Below, piece after piece: positions 1-6,138 of a DNA stretch of 8,532 bases. This DNA is from Candidatus Rokuibacteriota bacterium (lineage in GTDB: Bacteria > Methylomirabilota > Methylomirabilia > Rokubacteriales > CSP1-6), in contig JACQCL010000152.1 in assembly GCA_016201645.1 (NCBI GenBank), positions 1-8,532 on the forward strand, read 5' to 3'. Position numbers and translations under genes: made by a program. Under the pieces are notes generated by a model that did no database searches, was not told where the DNA came from, and saw only the letters and a program-made list of their open reading frames with translations. Each line of letters starts with the position of its first letter. The first letter of the stretch is position 1.

Positions 1-1420
1 CGATCACCACCGCCACCCCGCGCGGCTGGAGCGCGTCCTGCAAGGTCTGGGCGATCTGCGTCGTGAGGCGCTCCTGCACCTGGAGGCGCCGGCTGAACAT
101 CTCCACGAGACGCGGAATCTTGGACAGGCCCACGATCTTCTTCCCCGGGAGGTAGGCGACGTGGCACTTGCCAATGAAGGGCAACAAATGATGCTCACAA
201 TTATGCGTGAGATGACCAGAAATGAGGAACGTCGGGTACGGTTCGCACTTGAAGCTGTAGACCGTGTAAGGCTTGCCCGGCCTCGGCAGCCGCCGGACAT
301 CAAGGACCTCGACATAGGTGCTGTCGAACGGCACGTAGAAGTCGCTCTCCCGGCGGAATCCATGCTTGCTCTCCCATCCGGCCTCGTGCCATCGGTCCGG
401 GACGAACACCTGGAAGCACCCCCCGCTTCCCACCGCTGGCTTTACCGGGGCCTGCAGGTACTCCGCCAGGTCCACCAAGAACCCATAGTTGGCGCTAAAG
501 ATCAGCCGCCCGGATCCCTCCCGATGGCCGTCTCCATCACAATATCCGTCGAGAAAGCCCTGCATCATCTCTCCCGATGAGGTGACTACCCGGGGAAAGT
601 TGAACGTCTTCGTCTTGCTTCGCGACCCTTCTTCCGGGACACCGAGCCACCGACAGAGCTTCTCGCCCACATGTCGCGACACCACCCGGACCCGGTACAT
701 CGGCAGGTTCCGCGCCAGGAAGCCGGATGGCACGCGAACCGACTCAATTCGCGGAGTCAACGGCGGGAAGGCCTCGACGAGCATGTCCCGATATTTCGAG
801 GCGAACTCGAAGCTCTTAACCACGAGTGAGATTCGCCGGCCATCCTGAATGCTCCCATCGGCCGCGGTGGCACCAAGAACGTACCCCAGCGGATAGCCAG
901 GTCGAGGTTCGTACATTTGGCGGCAGAGCGACCTCGCGCTGACCCACTCCACCCTCGCTCCACGCTTCAGTTCTTGCACCTCACGCCAGCCGACCTCGGT
1001 CCTTATCGGATGGTCTGGCGTAACGCGGAAACAACCGCCCTCCGTCCTGACCTCCGCTATCTCCCGCGTCTGGCGCGCCATGACCGCGGTGACTTCGGTT
1101 TGCCTGAGGTGCCCGTGGTCTAGCGTCCACACCCGGTCTCCGGGCGTCACGTCGCGCGCTCGCTTCTGTCCCCCAACCACGTCGACGAGCTGCCTTCCGG
1201 GCACGCACAGGCTGAATACATCAATGTCCTTGACGACGACCATCTCGTCGTAGTCCTCGACGAAGAGCGCGTCGTTGAAGACATCCTTCAGGTCTGTCGC
1301 GTATCCCGAGGTGAGGAACTTGAGCGCCTTCGCCACGCGCTCGGGCGTCCGCTCGAGCCCCTCCCGCCGCACATCCTCTCCCAGCTCCTTCAGGATCTTG
1401 GCCACCAGGTCATCAATCAT
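1..1420 (-). CDS. folE: GTP cyclohydrolase I interrupted by an in-frame intein (partial, 3' end off the window)
   Basis: GTP cyclohydrolase I converts GTP to 7,8-dihydroneopterin triphosphate, the first step to folate, tetrahydropterins and queuosine/7-deazaguanines. Translating 1420 down to 2 gives 473 codons without a stop. Residues 1-71 are a FolE N-terminal half (TPERVAKAL, FLTSGY, EDYDEMVVVKDIDVFSL). Residues 408-473 resume with CEHHLLPFIGK, IVGLSKIPRLVEMF, RRLQVQERLTTQIA and RGVAVVI. C408 and the His of CEHH are the classical zinc ligands; the third ligand, a later Cys, lies beyond the edge, and I estimate about 50 residues are missing. Residues 72-407 between the halves are an intein. 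The ATG overlaps the stop of the upstream pterin synthase (ATGA), with GGAG about 8-9 bases before it, so translation is probably coupled. Without splicing the active site cannot form. The family assignment is very secure from conserved motifs. Confidence 0.95.
   Translation of the reverse strand, partial: MIDDLVAKILKELGEDVRREGLERTPERVAKALKFLTSGYATDLKDVFNDALFVEDYDEMVVVKDIDVFSLCVPGRQLVDVVGGQKRARDVTPGDRVWTLDHGHLRQTEVTAVMARQTREIAEVRTEGGCFRVTPDHPIRTEVGWREVQELKRGARVEWVSARSLCRQMYEPRPGYPLGYVLGATAADGSIQDGRRISLVVKSFEFASKYRDMLVEAFPPLTPRIESVRVPSGFLARNLPMYRVRVVSRHVGEKLCRWLGVPEEGSRSKTKTFNFPRVVTSSGEMMQGFLDGYCDGDGHREGSGRLIFSANYGFLVDLAEYLQAPVKPAVGSGGCFQVFVPDRWHEAGWESKHGFRRESDFYVPFDSTYVEVLDVRRLPRPGKPYTVYSFKCEPYPTFLISGHLTHNCEHHLLPFIGKCHVAYLPGKKIVGLSKIPRLVEMFSRRLQVQERLTTQIAQTLQDALQPRGVAVVI
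200..1207 (-). other. Intein with LAGLIDADG homing endonuclease inside folE
   Basis: This in-frame 336-residue insertion (protein residues 72-407) is a predicted self-splicing element. It starts with nucleophile Cys72 (CVPGRQLVDVVGG), followed by VTPGDRVWTL (residues 91-100). Splicing block B has Thr134 and His137 in TPDHP. The end is FLISGHLTHN with penultimate His406 and terminal Asn407, and the +1 residue is Cys408. The central part carries two LAGLIDADG-type motifs: YVLGATAADGS (Asp188) and GFLDGYCDGDGH (residues 288-299, Asp295), so it appears to be a full intein with an endonuclease of the double-motif type. Block F (VYSFKCEPYPTFLISG) lacks the usual Asp and His. A hand count gives about 62% G+C over 181-1200, against about 70% in the pterin synthase lines I sampled. 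Conserved extein sequence resumes exactly at both boundaries. Activity is inferred, not shown. Confidence 0.93.
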
Positions 1421-1851
1421 GCAGCATCTCCGTCCGTGCTTTCCCCGTAATACTCGAAGGTGTTGTTGGCCGTCTCGACCAGCGCGATCCGCCTGAGGCT
1501 TCCCGCCGGCAGGGCGGCCGAGAGCATTTCCCAAAAGACCCGAGCCAGATTTTCTCCCGTGGTGATGACGCCGGCGAGCGCCGGCACGTCAGCGTCGAGA
1601 GTGCGGTGGTCCACGAGCTCCAGCACCGCGCGGCTCACGGCGGATTCCAGCCCCTCAACATCAGCCGCCATCCCCGTGACGGGATCGACCCTCCCGCCGA
1701 CGGTGACCTCGAGCAGATAGTTATGCCCGTGAGCCCGGAAGCAGGGCCCGTAGAGTGCGCGGTTGTCCTCCTCGCTGAGCGCGGGGTTCGCCAGCCGATG
1801 GCCCGCGCTGAAATGGAACGTCCGGGTCAGCGTCACCGCGTCAGGGGCCAT
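1417..1851 (-). CDS. queD: 6-pyruvoyl/6-carboxy-tetrahydropterin synthase family protein, copy with intact catalytic Cys
   Basis: This 144-residue enzyme of the PTPS/QueD family is expected to act on dihydroneopterin triphosphate, the FolE product. It would make 6-carboxytetrahydropterin (queuosine route) or 6-pyruvoyltetrahydropterin. Zinc ligands His18, His41 and His43 (FSAGHR, AHGHNY) are present. So are the catalytic Cys37 four residues before HGH, the Asp81-His82 pair and Glu126 (LVETANN). The length is normal for the family. The LDADVP and ITTGENLA segments recall animal-type PTPS as much as QueD, so the product is uncertain. I chose the ATG at 1849-1851, which overlaps the end of the upstream paralog by 11 bases. 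A longer reading frame extends upstream, but its extra residues look like out-of-frame translation of that paralog. The stop overlaps the folE start by four bases (ATGA), which supports coupled expression with FolE. Confidence 0.88.
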   Translation of the reverse strand: MAPDAVTLTRTFHFSAGHRLANPALSEEDNRALYGPCFRAHGHNYLLEVTVGGRVDPVTGMAADVEGLESAVSRAVLELVDHRTLDADVPALAGVITTGENLARVFWEMLSAALPAGSLRRIALVETANNTFEYYGESTDGDAA

Positions 1852-2263
1852 AGTAGTCCACGTAGAAGGTCGGATCCTCCCAGACGCGCACCCGCCAGAG
1901 GCGGTCGGCCCCGAGCTTGGGAGCGAGCAGTTCCCAGGCGCAGCGAGCGAGGTTCTCTGTCGTCGGGATCGCGCCACCGGTGAAAAGGGGATCCTCGTTC
2001 AGGTTCGAGTGATCGAAGCGCTGGATCACCGCCGCGCCCACCACCTGCTTCAGCTCCGCCAGATCCATCAGCATCCCGGTCCGCTCGTCCACGGCGCCGC
2101 GGATGGTGACCTCGAGCGTGTAATTGTGACCGTGGACCTGGGTGAGGCTCCCGAAGGCCTTCCGGTTCTCCTCGGGGCTCCAGTCGGGGCGCCAGTACCT
2201 GTGCGCGGCCGAGAAGGTGAAGCGGCGCGTGGCGTAGATCAGCCCCCTTTCGGGGTGCTTCAT
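1841..2263 (-). CDS. Second PTPS/QueD-family protein, catalytic Cys replaced by Leu
   Basis: This 140-residue protein belongs to the same family as the gene just downstream and is clearly its paralog (shared FSA-HR, HGHNY-LEVT, TGM, TTENLAR or close variants). Zinc ligands His21, His44 and His46 are kept, as are Asp84-His85 (RFDHSNLN) and Glu129 (VWED). The residue at the catalytic Cys position, four before HGH, is Leu40. A family subgroup (PTPS-III) has Glu in place of this Cys, and Leu is neither. The protein could bind pterin without the usual lyase chemistry, act as a heteromer partner, or catalyse a different step. The ATG overlaps the glycosyltransferase stop by four bases (ATGA), with GTGAGG about seven bases before the start. 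It lies between the glycosyltransferase and the Cys-containing paralog. Family membership is secure and the function is open. Confidence 0.87.
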   Translation of the reverse strand: MKHPERGLIYATRRFTFSAAHRYWRPDWSPEENRKAFGSLTQVHGHNYTLEVTIRGAVDERTGMLMDLAELKQVVGAAVIQRFDHSNLNEDPLFTGGAIPTTENLARCAWELLAPKLGADRLWRVRVWEDPTFYVDYYGP

Positions 2264-3318
2264 GGCAGCCTCACCGCTTCAAGGAACTGCCGCGCCACGC
2301 GCGGGGAGCTGAACTCGAGAGCCCGCCGACGCGCCGCCTCGCCGTATTCTTTTCGACGGGCCGAATCCGTCAGGATCTCCTCCAAGGCGCCGGTCAGCCG
2401 CTCAGGGCTACGCGGCTCCACGAGGAGCCCGGTGACGCCATCGGGCACCACCTCGGGAACGGCCGCCGCCCGGCAGGCCACGACCGGGAGGCCGGCAGCC
2501 ATGGCCTCGAGGAAGACGATCCCGAACCCCTCCTGGAGACTCGGCAGGCAGAAGCAATCGGCGTTGGCGTACTCCTCGGCGAGGCGAGTCCGCGAGACCT
2601 CCCCCAGAAAGTGGACCGCGGCTGACAGGCCGAGCTCCCCATGGAGGCGCAGCAACCGGCGATGCTCCGGGCCGCTGCCCACGATCCTAACCTGGACATA
2701 AGGAAGCCGATGACGCAGAATCACGGCCGCCGCCAGGAGATCCTCGATCCGCTTGCGGGGGTACATCCGCGCCACGCAGAGGACGGTCGGTCCCTCTGCG
2801 GGGCGGCGGCGCGCCTGAGCGAAGCGCGCCTCCCAGTCGGCGAGGTCAATCAGCTCGGGGACGATCGAGATTTTCCTTGAGGGCGCCCCGTATGCGCGCA
2901 TCACCACGTCGGCACAGTAGCGACTCGTCACGACCACGCGATCGGCCCGCGCGACGTTCTGACGCTCCCAGCCGGCCTGGATGGAGAGGAGACCACGGAC
3001 CAGGCCCCGCTCGTTCAGGAGTTCGTCGGCGATGATGCCCTTGAGGCTCGCGATGAAGGGGATCCGGCGGCGGCGCGCCCAGAGAAACCCGTCGAGGTCG
3101 AATCCCACCGCGAGGTCAGCCGTGGGAGCGGCGAGCGCGAGGCCGGCGTTGTAGAGCCACCGGTCCAGCGTGTGGAAGCCCGATCGGAAGCGGAGCGGAT
3201 GGATTTCGACGGGGTGGCCCAGTTCCACCAGCGCCCGCTCAAGCTCGCGGATCCCGACGAAGGTCCCGCTCCCCTCGGTCGGAGTCAGCGGCGTCGAGGT
3301 GAAAAACGCGAAGCGCAC
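2260..3318 (-). CDS. Glycosyltransferase, GT4 (group 1) family
   Basis: This 352-residue GT-B fold retaining glycosyltransferase transfers a sugar from a nucleotide donor; the acceptor is unknown. The N-terminal half has the glycine-rich loop (TEGSGTFVGIRELERAL, residues 14-30). The C-terminal half has VARMYPRKR (residues 182-190, holding the usual Arg and Lys phosphate contacts), VGSGPEHRRL (213-222) and the family signature E263-x7-E271 in QEGFGIVFLEAMAAGLPVV. No membrane segment or signal peptide is visible, so it is cytosolic. The start is GTG at 3316-3318, directly abutting the TAG stop of the upstream crotonase gene, with AAGGAAAG just before it. It then overlaps the first pterin synthase by four bases. 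Its place in a pterin operon suggests that the acceptor may be a pterin, but it could equally be an envelope or small-molecule glycosyltransferase. Confidence 0.9.
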   Translation of the reverse strand: MRFAFFTSTPLTPTEGSGTFVGIRELERALVELGHPVEIHPLRFRSGFHTLDRWLYNAGLALAAPTADLAVGFDLDGFLWARRRRIPFIASLKGIIADELLNERGLVRGLLSIQAGWERQNVARADRVVVTSRYCADVVMRAYGAPSRKISIVPELIDLADWEARFAQARRRPAEGPTVLCVARMYPRKRIEDLLAAAVILRHRLPYVQVRIVGSGPEHRRLLRLHGELGLSAAVHFLGEVSRTRLAEEYANADCFCLPSLQEGFGIVFLEAMAAGLPVVACRAAAVPEVVPDGVTGLLVEPRSPERLTGALEEILTDSARRKEYGEAARRRALEFSSPRVARQFLEAVRLP

Positions 3319-4104
3319 CTACTTTCCTTCGAAGCGGGGAGGACGCTTCTCCAGGAACGCGCGGGTGCCCTCTTTGTAATCCGCGCTCTCGAAGGCCTCC
3401 AGCGTGAGCTGGCGAATGTGCTCGCGCTCGCGGACCCCGCCGTCCTCCAGGAGGCCCTCGATGATGACCTTCGCGCCGCGGACCGAGAGCGGCGCGTTGG
3501 CCGCGACCTTCTTGAGGTAGTCGTACGTGAAGGCCTCCAGCTCGGGGGCGCGCAGGAGGCCGTTGATGAATCCCATCGCCAGCGCCTCCCTGGCGTCGAA
3601 CGTGCGCGCGGAGAACAGGATATCCTTGGCGTGGGCCGGCCCCACCAGGTCCACGAGCTGCCGGACGCTCCCGAGCCCGTAGATGATCCCCAGGCGCGCC
3701 GCCGGAATCCCGAATTTGGCGCCCTCTGCGGCGAACCGGAGGTCGCAGGCCATGGCGATCGCCACGCCGCCTCCCATGCAGAAACCGAAGATCATGGCCA
3801 CCGTGGGCTTCGGGCACTGGCGGATGGCGTGGTAGGCCGCCTCGGTCTCTTTGTTGTAGGCCTGCGCCGTCGCGGTGTCCTTGCGCACCTCCTTGAACTC
3901 GGAAATGTCGGCGCCCGAGGCGAAAGCCTCCGTCCCCGCTCCCCGGTACACGACGGCGCGAACGCCGGGCTCTTTGCCGAGCCCCTCGGTCACGCGCGCG
4001 ATCTCCTGCCACATGGCCAGGCTGATGGCGTTGCGCATCTTCGGACGGTTGAAGACCACGGTGGCGATTGCGTCCTTCTGTTCGACACGAATCAGATCAC
4101 TCAT
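3319..4104 (-). CDS. Enoyl-CoA hydratase/isomerase (crotonase) family protein lacking both catalytic Glu
   Basis: This 261-residue crotonase-fold protein is of normal family length. Both oxyanion-hole segments are present: FASGADISEF (61-70) and GFCMGGGVAIAM (107-118), followed by the CDLRFA core. The two glutamates that activate water in true hydratases (Glu144 and Glu164 of rat crotonase) correspond here to Ala115 (in GGGVAIAM) and Ala135 (in GIPAARLG). The protein therefore probably binds an acyl-CoA thioester and stabilises an enolate, but is unlikely to be an ordinary enoyl-CoA hydratase. Isomerase, decarboxylase, hydrolase or other crotonase chemistry remains possible. The start ATG shares one base with the CoA transferase stop (TGATG), and a good GAGGAGG lies about ten bases upstream. 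A longer frame exists upstream but overlaps the CoA transferase. Pairing with that transferase suggests the two act on the same CoA ester. Confidence 0.9.
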   Translation of the reverse strand: MSDLIRVEQKDAIATVVFNRPKMRNAISLAMWQEIARVTEGLGKEPGVRAVVYRGAGTEAFASGADISEFKEVRKDTATAQAYNKETEAAYHAIRQCPKPTVAMIFGFCMGGGVAIAMACDLRFAAEGAKFGIPAARLGIIYGLGSVRQLVDLVGPAHAKDILFSARTFDAREALAMGFINGLLRAPELEAFTYDYLKKVAANAPLSVRGAKVIIEGLLEDGGVREREHIRQLTLEAFESADYKEGTRAFLEKRPPRFEGK

Positions 4105-5273
4105 CAACGCTTCGCCTCCTCGACGACGCCATCGGCCAAGAGCGCGTTGGTCGCCTCTTCGTCGTAGCCCAGCTCGGCCAGGATCTCGCGCGTGTGGGCA
4201 CCCGGGAGCGGCGCGGCCGTTCGAACCTGGGCGGGAGTCCGGTGGAGGCGCACGGGCAGTCCCATCACCCTGTGCAGCCCCCACAGCGGATGGCGGAGCT
4301 CGTGGACGAGTCCGGCCTGCGCCACCTGGGGATCGCCGAAGACCTCGTCCACCGTGTAGATCGGGCCCGAGGCCACGCCCGCGGCATTGAGAAGCTCCAC
4401 CCATTCGGCCGCGCTCTTCTTGGCAAGTGCCGCTTCGAGGATCTCGTCCATCGCCGCCCGGTTCTCGAGCCGACTGGCGCGCTTGGCAAACCGCGGGTCA
4501 TCGGCGAGCTCGGGCAAGCCCAGAGCGCGGCAGAGCCGCCCCCACATGTCGTCGTTGCCGACGGCGAGGTTGAGATGCCCGTCCTTCACGCGATAGACCC
4601 CCATGGGAGCTGTGAGCGGGTGATGGTTGCCAACCGGCGGGGGCACCTCCCCAGTGTTGAGGTAGCGCACGGCCTGGAAGGAGAGGCTCCCCACCAGCGC
4701 CTCGAGCAACGAGGTCTCGACTTGCTGCCCCCGCCCGGAGCGCTCGCGCTCGATGAGCGCTGCCAGGATCCCGAGCGCCGCGAAGTATCCGGCGAGCAGG
4801 TCGCCAATCGGGATCCCGATTCTGAGCGGGGCCGTTTCCTCCGTCCCCGTGAGCGACATGAGGCCCGACATCCCCTGAACGATCTGATCATACCCCGGCC
4901 GGTCCCGGTAGGGGCCCTCTTGCCCGAAGCCAGAAATACTAGCGTAGATCAACCGGGGATTGTCGCGACTGAGAGATTCATAGTCGATGCCGAGGCGGTG
5001 TTTCACGTCAGGCCGGTAGTTTTCCACCACCGCGTCCGCGCGAGCCGCGAGGGCCCGGAGGACCTCCACCCCCTTGGGGTGCTGGAGGTTCAGGACCAGG
5101 CTTTTCTTGTTCCGCTGAAGATCGCCCTGGTCGAAGAAGGCCCGCTCGCGGCCGGAATCCCCCGGCCGCTCGACGCGCAGCACCTCGGCGCCCAGGTCGG
5201 CCAGGATCTTAGTGCAGGTCGGCCCGGAGCGCACCGTCGTGAGATCAAGGACGCGACAGCCTGACAGCGGCAT
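4104..5273 (-). CDS. CaiB/BaiF family (family III) CoA transferase
   Basis: This 389-residue enzyme of the formyl-CoA/carnitine CoA-transferase family moves CoA between carboxylic acids through an aspartyl-CoA anhydride. It opens with the family's N-terminal pattern (GCRVLDLTTVRSGPTCTKIL, then LGAEVLRVERPGD). It continues with SLVLNLQHPKGVEVL, DAVVENYRPDV, ASISGFGQEGPYRDRPGYD and IGIPIGDLLAG, where Asp158 matches the catalytic Asp. C-terminal PMGVYRVKDGHLNLAVGN and GVASGPIYTVDEV are also typical. The length is normal. It is the first gene of the leftward operon, and a plausible promoter lies just upstream. The ribosome site is weak (GGGA about ten bases before the ATG). Substrates cannot be read from sequence; the adjacent crotonase is the likely partner. 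Confidence 0.94.
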   Translation of the reverse strand: MPLSGCRVLDLTTVRSGPTCTKILADLGAEVLRVERPGDSGRERAFFDQGDLQRNKKSLVLNLQHPKGVEVLRALAARADAVVENYRPDVKHRLGIDYESLSRDNPRLIYASISGFGQEGPYRDRPGYDQIVQGMSGLMSLTGTEETAPLRIGIPIGDLLAGYFAALGILAALIERERSGRGQQVETSLLEALVGSLSFQAVRYLNTGEVPPPVGNHHPLTAPMGVYRVKDGHLNLAVGNDDMWGRLCRALGLPELADDPRFAKRASRLENRAAMDEILEAALAKKSAAEWVELLNAAGVASGPIYTVDEVFGDPQVAQAGLVHELRHPLWGLHRVMGLPVRLHRTPAQVRTAAPLPGAHTREILAELGYDEEATNALLADGVVEEAKR

Positions 5274-5297
5274 GGTCGGGGTTCCCGTGAGGGATTC

Positions 5298-5326
5298 AGT
5301 GTAGCGAATGGCTGAAGAAACCGCAA
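5298..5326 (-). promoter_or_regulatory. Candidate promoter for the leftward operon
   Basis: On the minus strand, TTGCGG (5326-5321) is followed by an exact 17-base spacer and TACACT (5303-5298), which matches four of six consensus -10 bases. A start of transcription near 5291 would leave a leader of about 18 bases before the CoA transferase ATG. The inference rests on consensus matching alone. Confidence 0.45.
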
Positions 5327-5360
5327 GGAAGGGCGGCCGAGCGGCCCGATCGAAAGACTC

Positions 5361-5389
5361 TTGACAGCCCTTCTACCGGATGATACGAG
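5361..5389 (+). promoter_or_regulatory. Candidate promoter for the receiver-PilZ gene pair
   Basis: A perfect -35 TTGACA (5361-5366) precedes TGATACGAG, which holds only a weak -10 at 15-17 bases spacing. If used, transcription starts near 5395. That would rule out the earlier in-frame ATG at 5380 and agrees with translation from 5419. Confidence 0.35.
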
Positions 5390-5418
5390 GAACCATATCC
5401 GGAGGGGGAGGTCGGGGG

Positions 5419-6126
5419 ATGCGAGTCCTCATCGTCGAAGATACACCCGCCGAGGCTGAGCTTTACGCCGATCTGGTCGCGCACCACGGGCACGACCCCG
5501 TCGTGACCCCCAGCGCCGAGTCAGCGCTTGACAGTTTGGCCGTGACCCCCGCGGATGCCATTCTGCTCGACCTCTTCCTGCCCGGGATGAGCGGCGTGGA
5601 GTTCCTCCAGGTGCTGTCCGAGCGCCGACAGCCGGTCCCGGTCGTGGCCATCTCAGGCGTCGCCAGCGAGGCGGAGGCACGCCGGTCCCTCGAGCTGGGC
5701 GCCGTGGAGTTCCTCCCCAAGCCGGTCGCCGTCAATCAGCTCGAGATGATCCTGGACTTTCTCGAGTTGCAGGTCTTGACCCGCCGGTTCACCGAGGATG
5801 TCCTGAAGGTAAGCCGCCGACGGTATCCCCGCGTGGATATCTCGCTGGAGGTGAAGGTCGAGGAGCCGACGGCGGGTCAATTAGAGGCCCGGTCGGTGAA
5901 CCTGAGCCCCTTCGGCCTGAAGGTGCGCTCGGCGGCCCCGGTCCAGCCCGGCGGCACCGTGCGGCTGTCCTTCAGACCCGCCGACGGCGAGCCGCTCATT
6001 TCCGTCCAGTCGCTCCTGGTGCGCAAGGACTTTGACGGGCAAGCCTTCACCTTCGTCAACCTGACGAACCCGGACTTCCAACGCCTGCAGAAATTCGTGG
6101 ACGCCCGCTTGCCGCGTCCCGTCTAG
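5419..6126 (+). CDS. Response regulator: CheY-like receiver fused to PilZ domain, copy 1
   Basis: This 235-residue cytosolic two-component protein joins phosphorylation to cyclic-di-GMP sensing. The receiver (about 1-118) has acidic Glu7-Asp8, phospho-acceptor Asp51 in LLDLFLPGMSG, Ser79 in VVAISG and Lys101 in FLPKP. The PilZ domain (about 133-235) has RRRYPR (133-138) and NLSPFG (161-166), the two cyclic-di-GMP binding motifs. No DNA-binding domain is present, so output is likely through protein contact. I chose ATG 5419 over 5380 because GGAGG (5407-5411) lies seven bases before it. It also begins exactly like the next gene (MRVLIVEDTPAEAEL), and 5380 falls inside the likely promoter. It is divergent from the operon on its left and separated by 12 bases from its duplicate. 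The partner kinase is not in the window. Confidence 0.93.
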   Translation: MRVLIVEDTPAEAELYADLVAHHGHDPVVTPSAESALDSLAVTPADAILLDLFLPGMSGVEFLQVLSERRQPVPVVAISGVASEAEARRSLELGAVEFLPKPVAVNQLEMILDFLELQVLTRRFTEDVLKVSRRRYPRVDISLEVKVEEPTAGQLEARSVNLSPFGLKVRSAAPVQPGGTVRLSFRPADGEPLISVQSLLVRKDFDGQAFTFVNLTNPDFQRLQKFVDARLPRPV

Positions 6127-6138
6127 GCTCGCGCCCCG

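Noticed and set aside
161..1123. Plus-strand reading frames of 68-139 codons opposite folE and its intein
   Set aside because: They are antisense to a continuous minus-strand frame with strong FolE and intein motifs, and they show no recognisable domains.
1763..2701. 312-codon plus-strand frame
   Set aside because: It lies opposite the pterin synthases and the glycosyltransferase, and its low-complexity Arg/Ser/Ala-rich composition is typical of antisense frames in GC-rich DNA.
4105..4404. N-terminal extension of the crotonase frame by 100 codons
   Set aside because: The extra residues are Gly/Arg/Pro-rich and overlap the CoA transferase coding sequence. A good Shine-Dalgarno precedes the internal ATG at 4102-4104.
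3172..5264. Two long plus-strand frames (331 and 398 codons)
   Set aside because: They are mirror images of the crotonase and CoA transferase genes, whose motifs on the minus strand are unmistakable. The translations are rich in Arg, Gly, His and Glu without family features.
5380..5418. Earlier ATG for the first receiver-PilZ gene
   Set aside because: It falls within the likely promoter, adds a Gly-rich segment absent from the duplicate, and lacks the well-placed GGAGG found before 5419.
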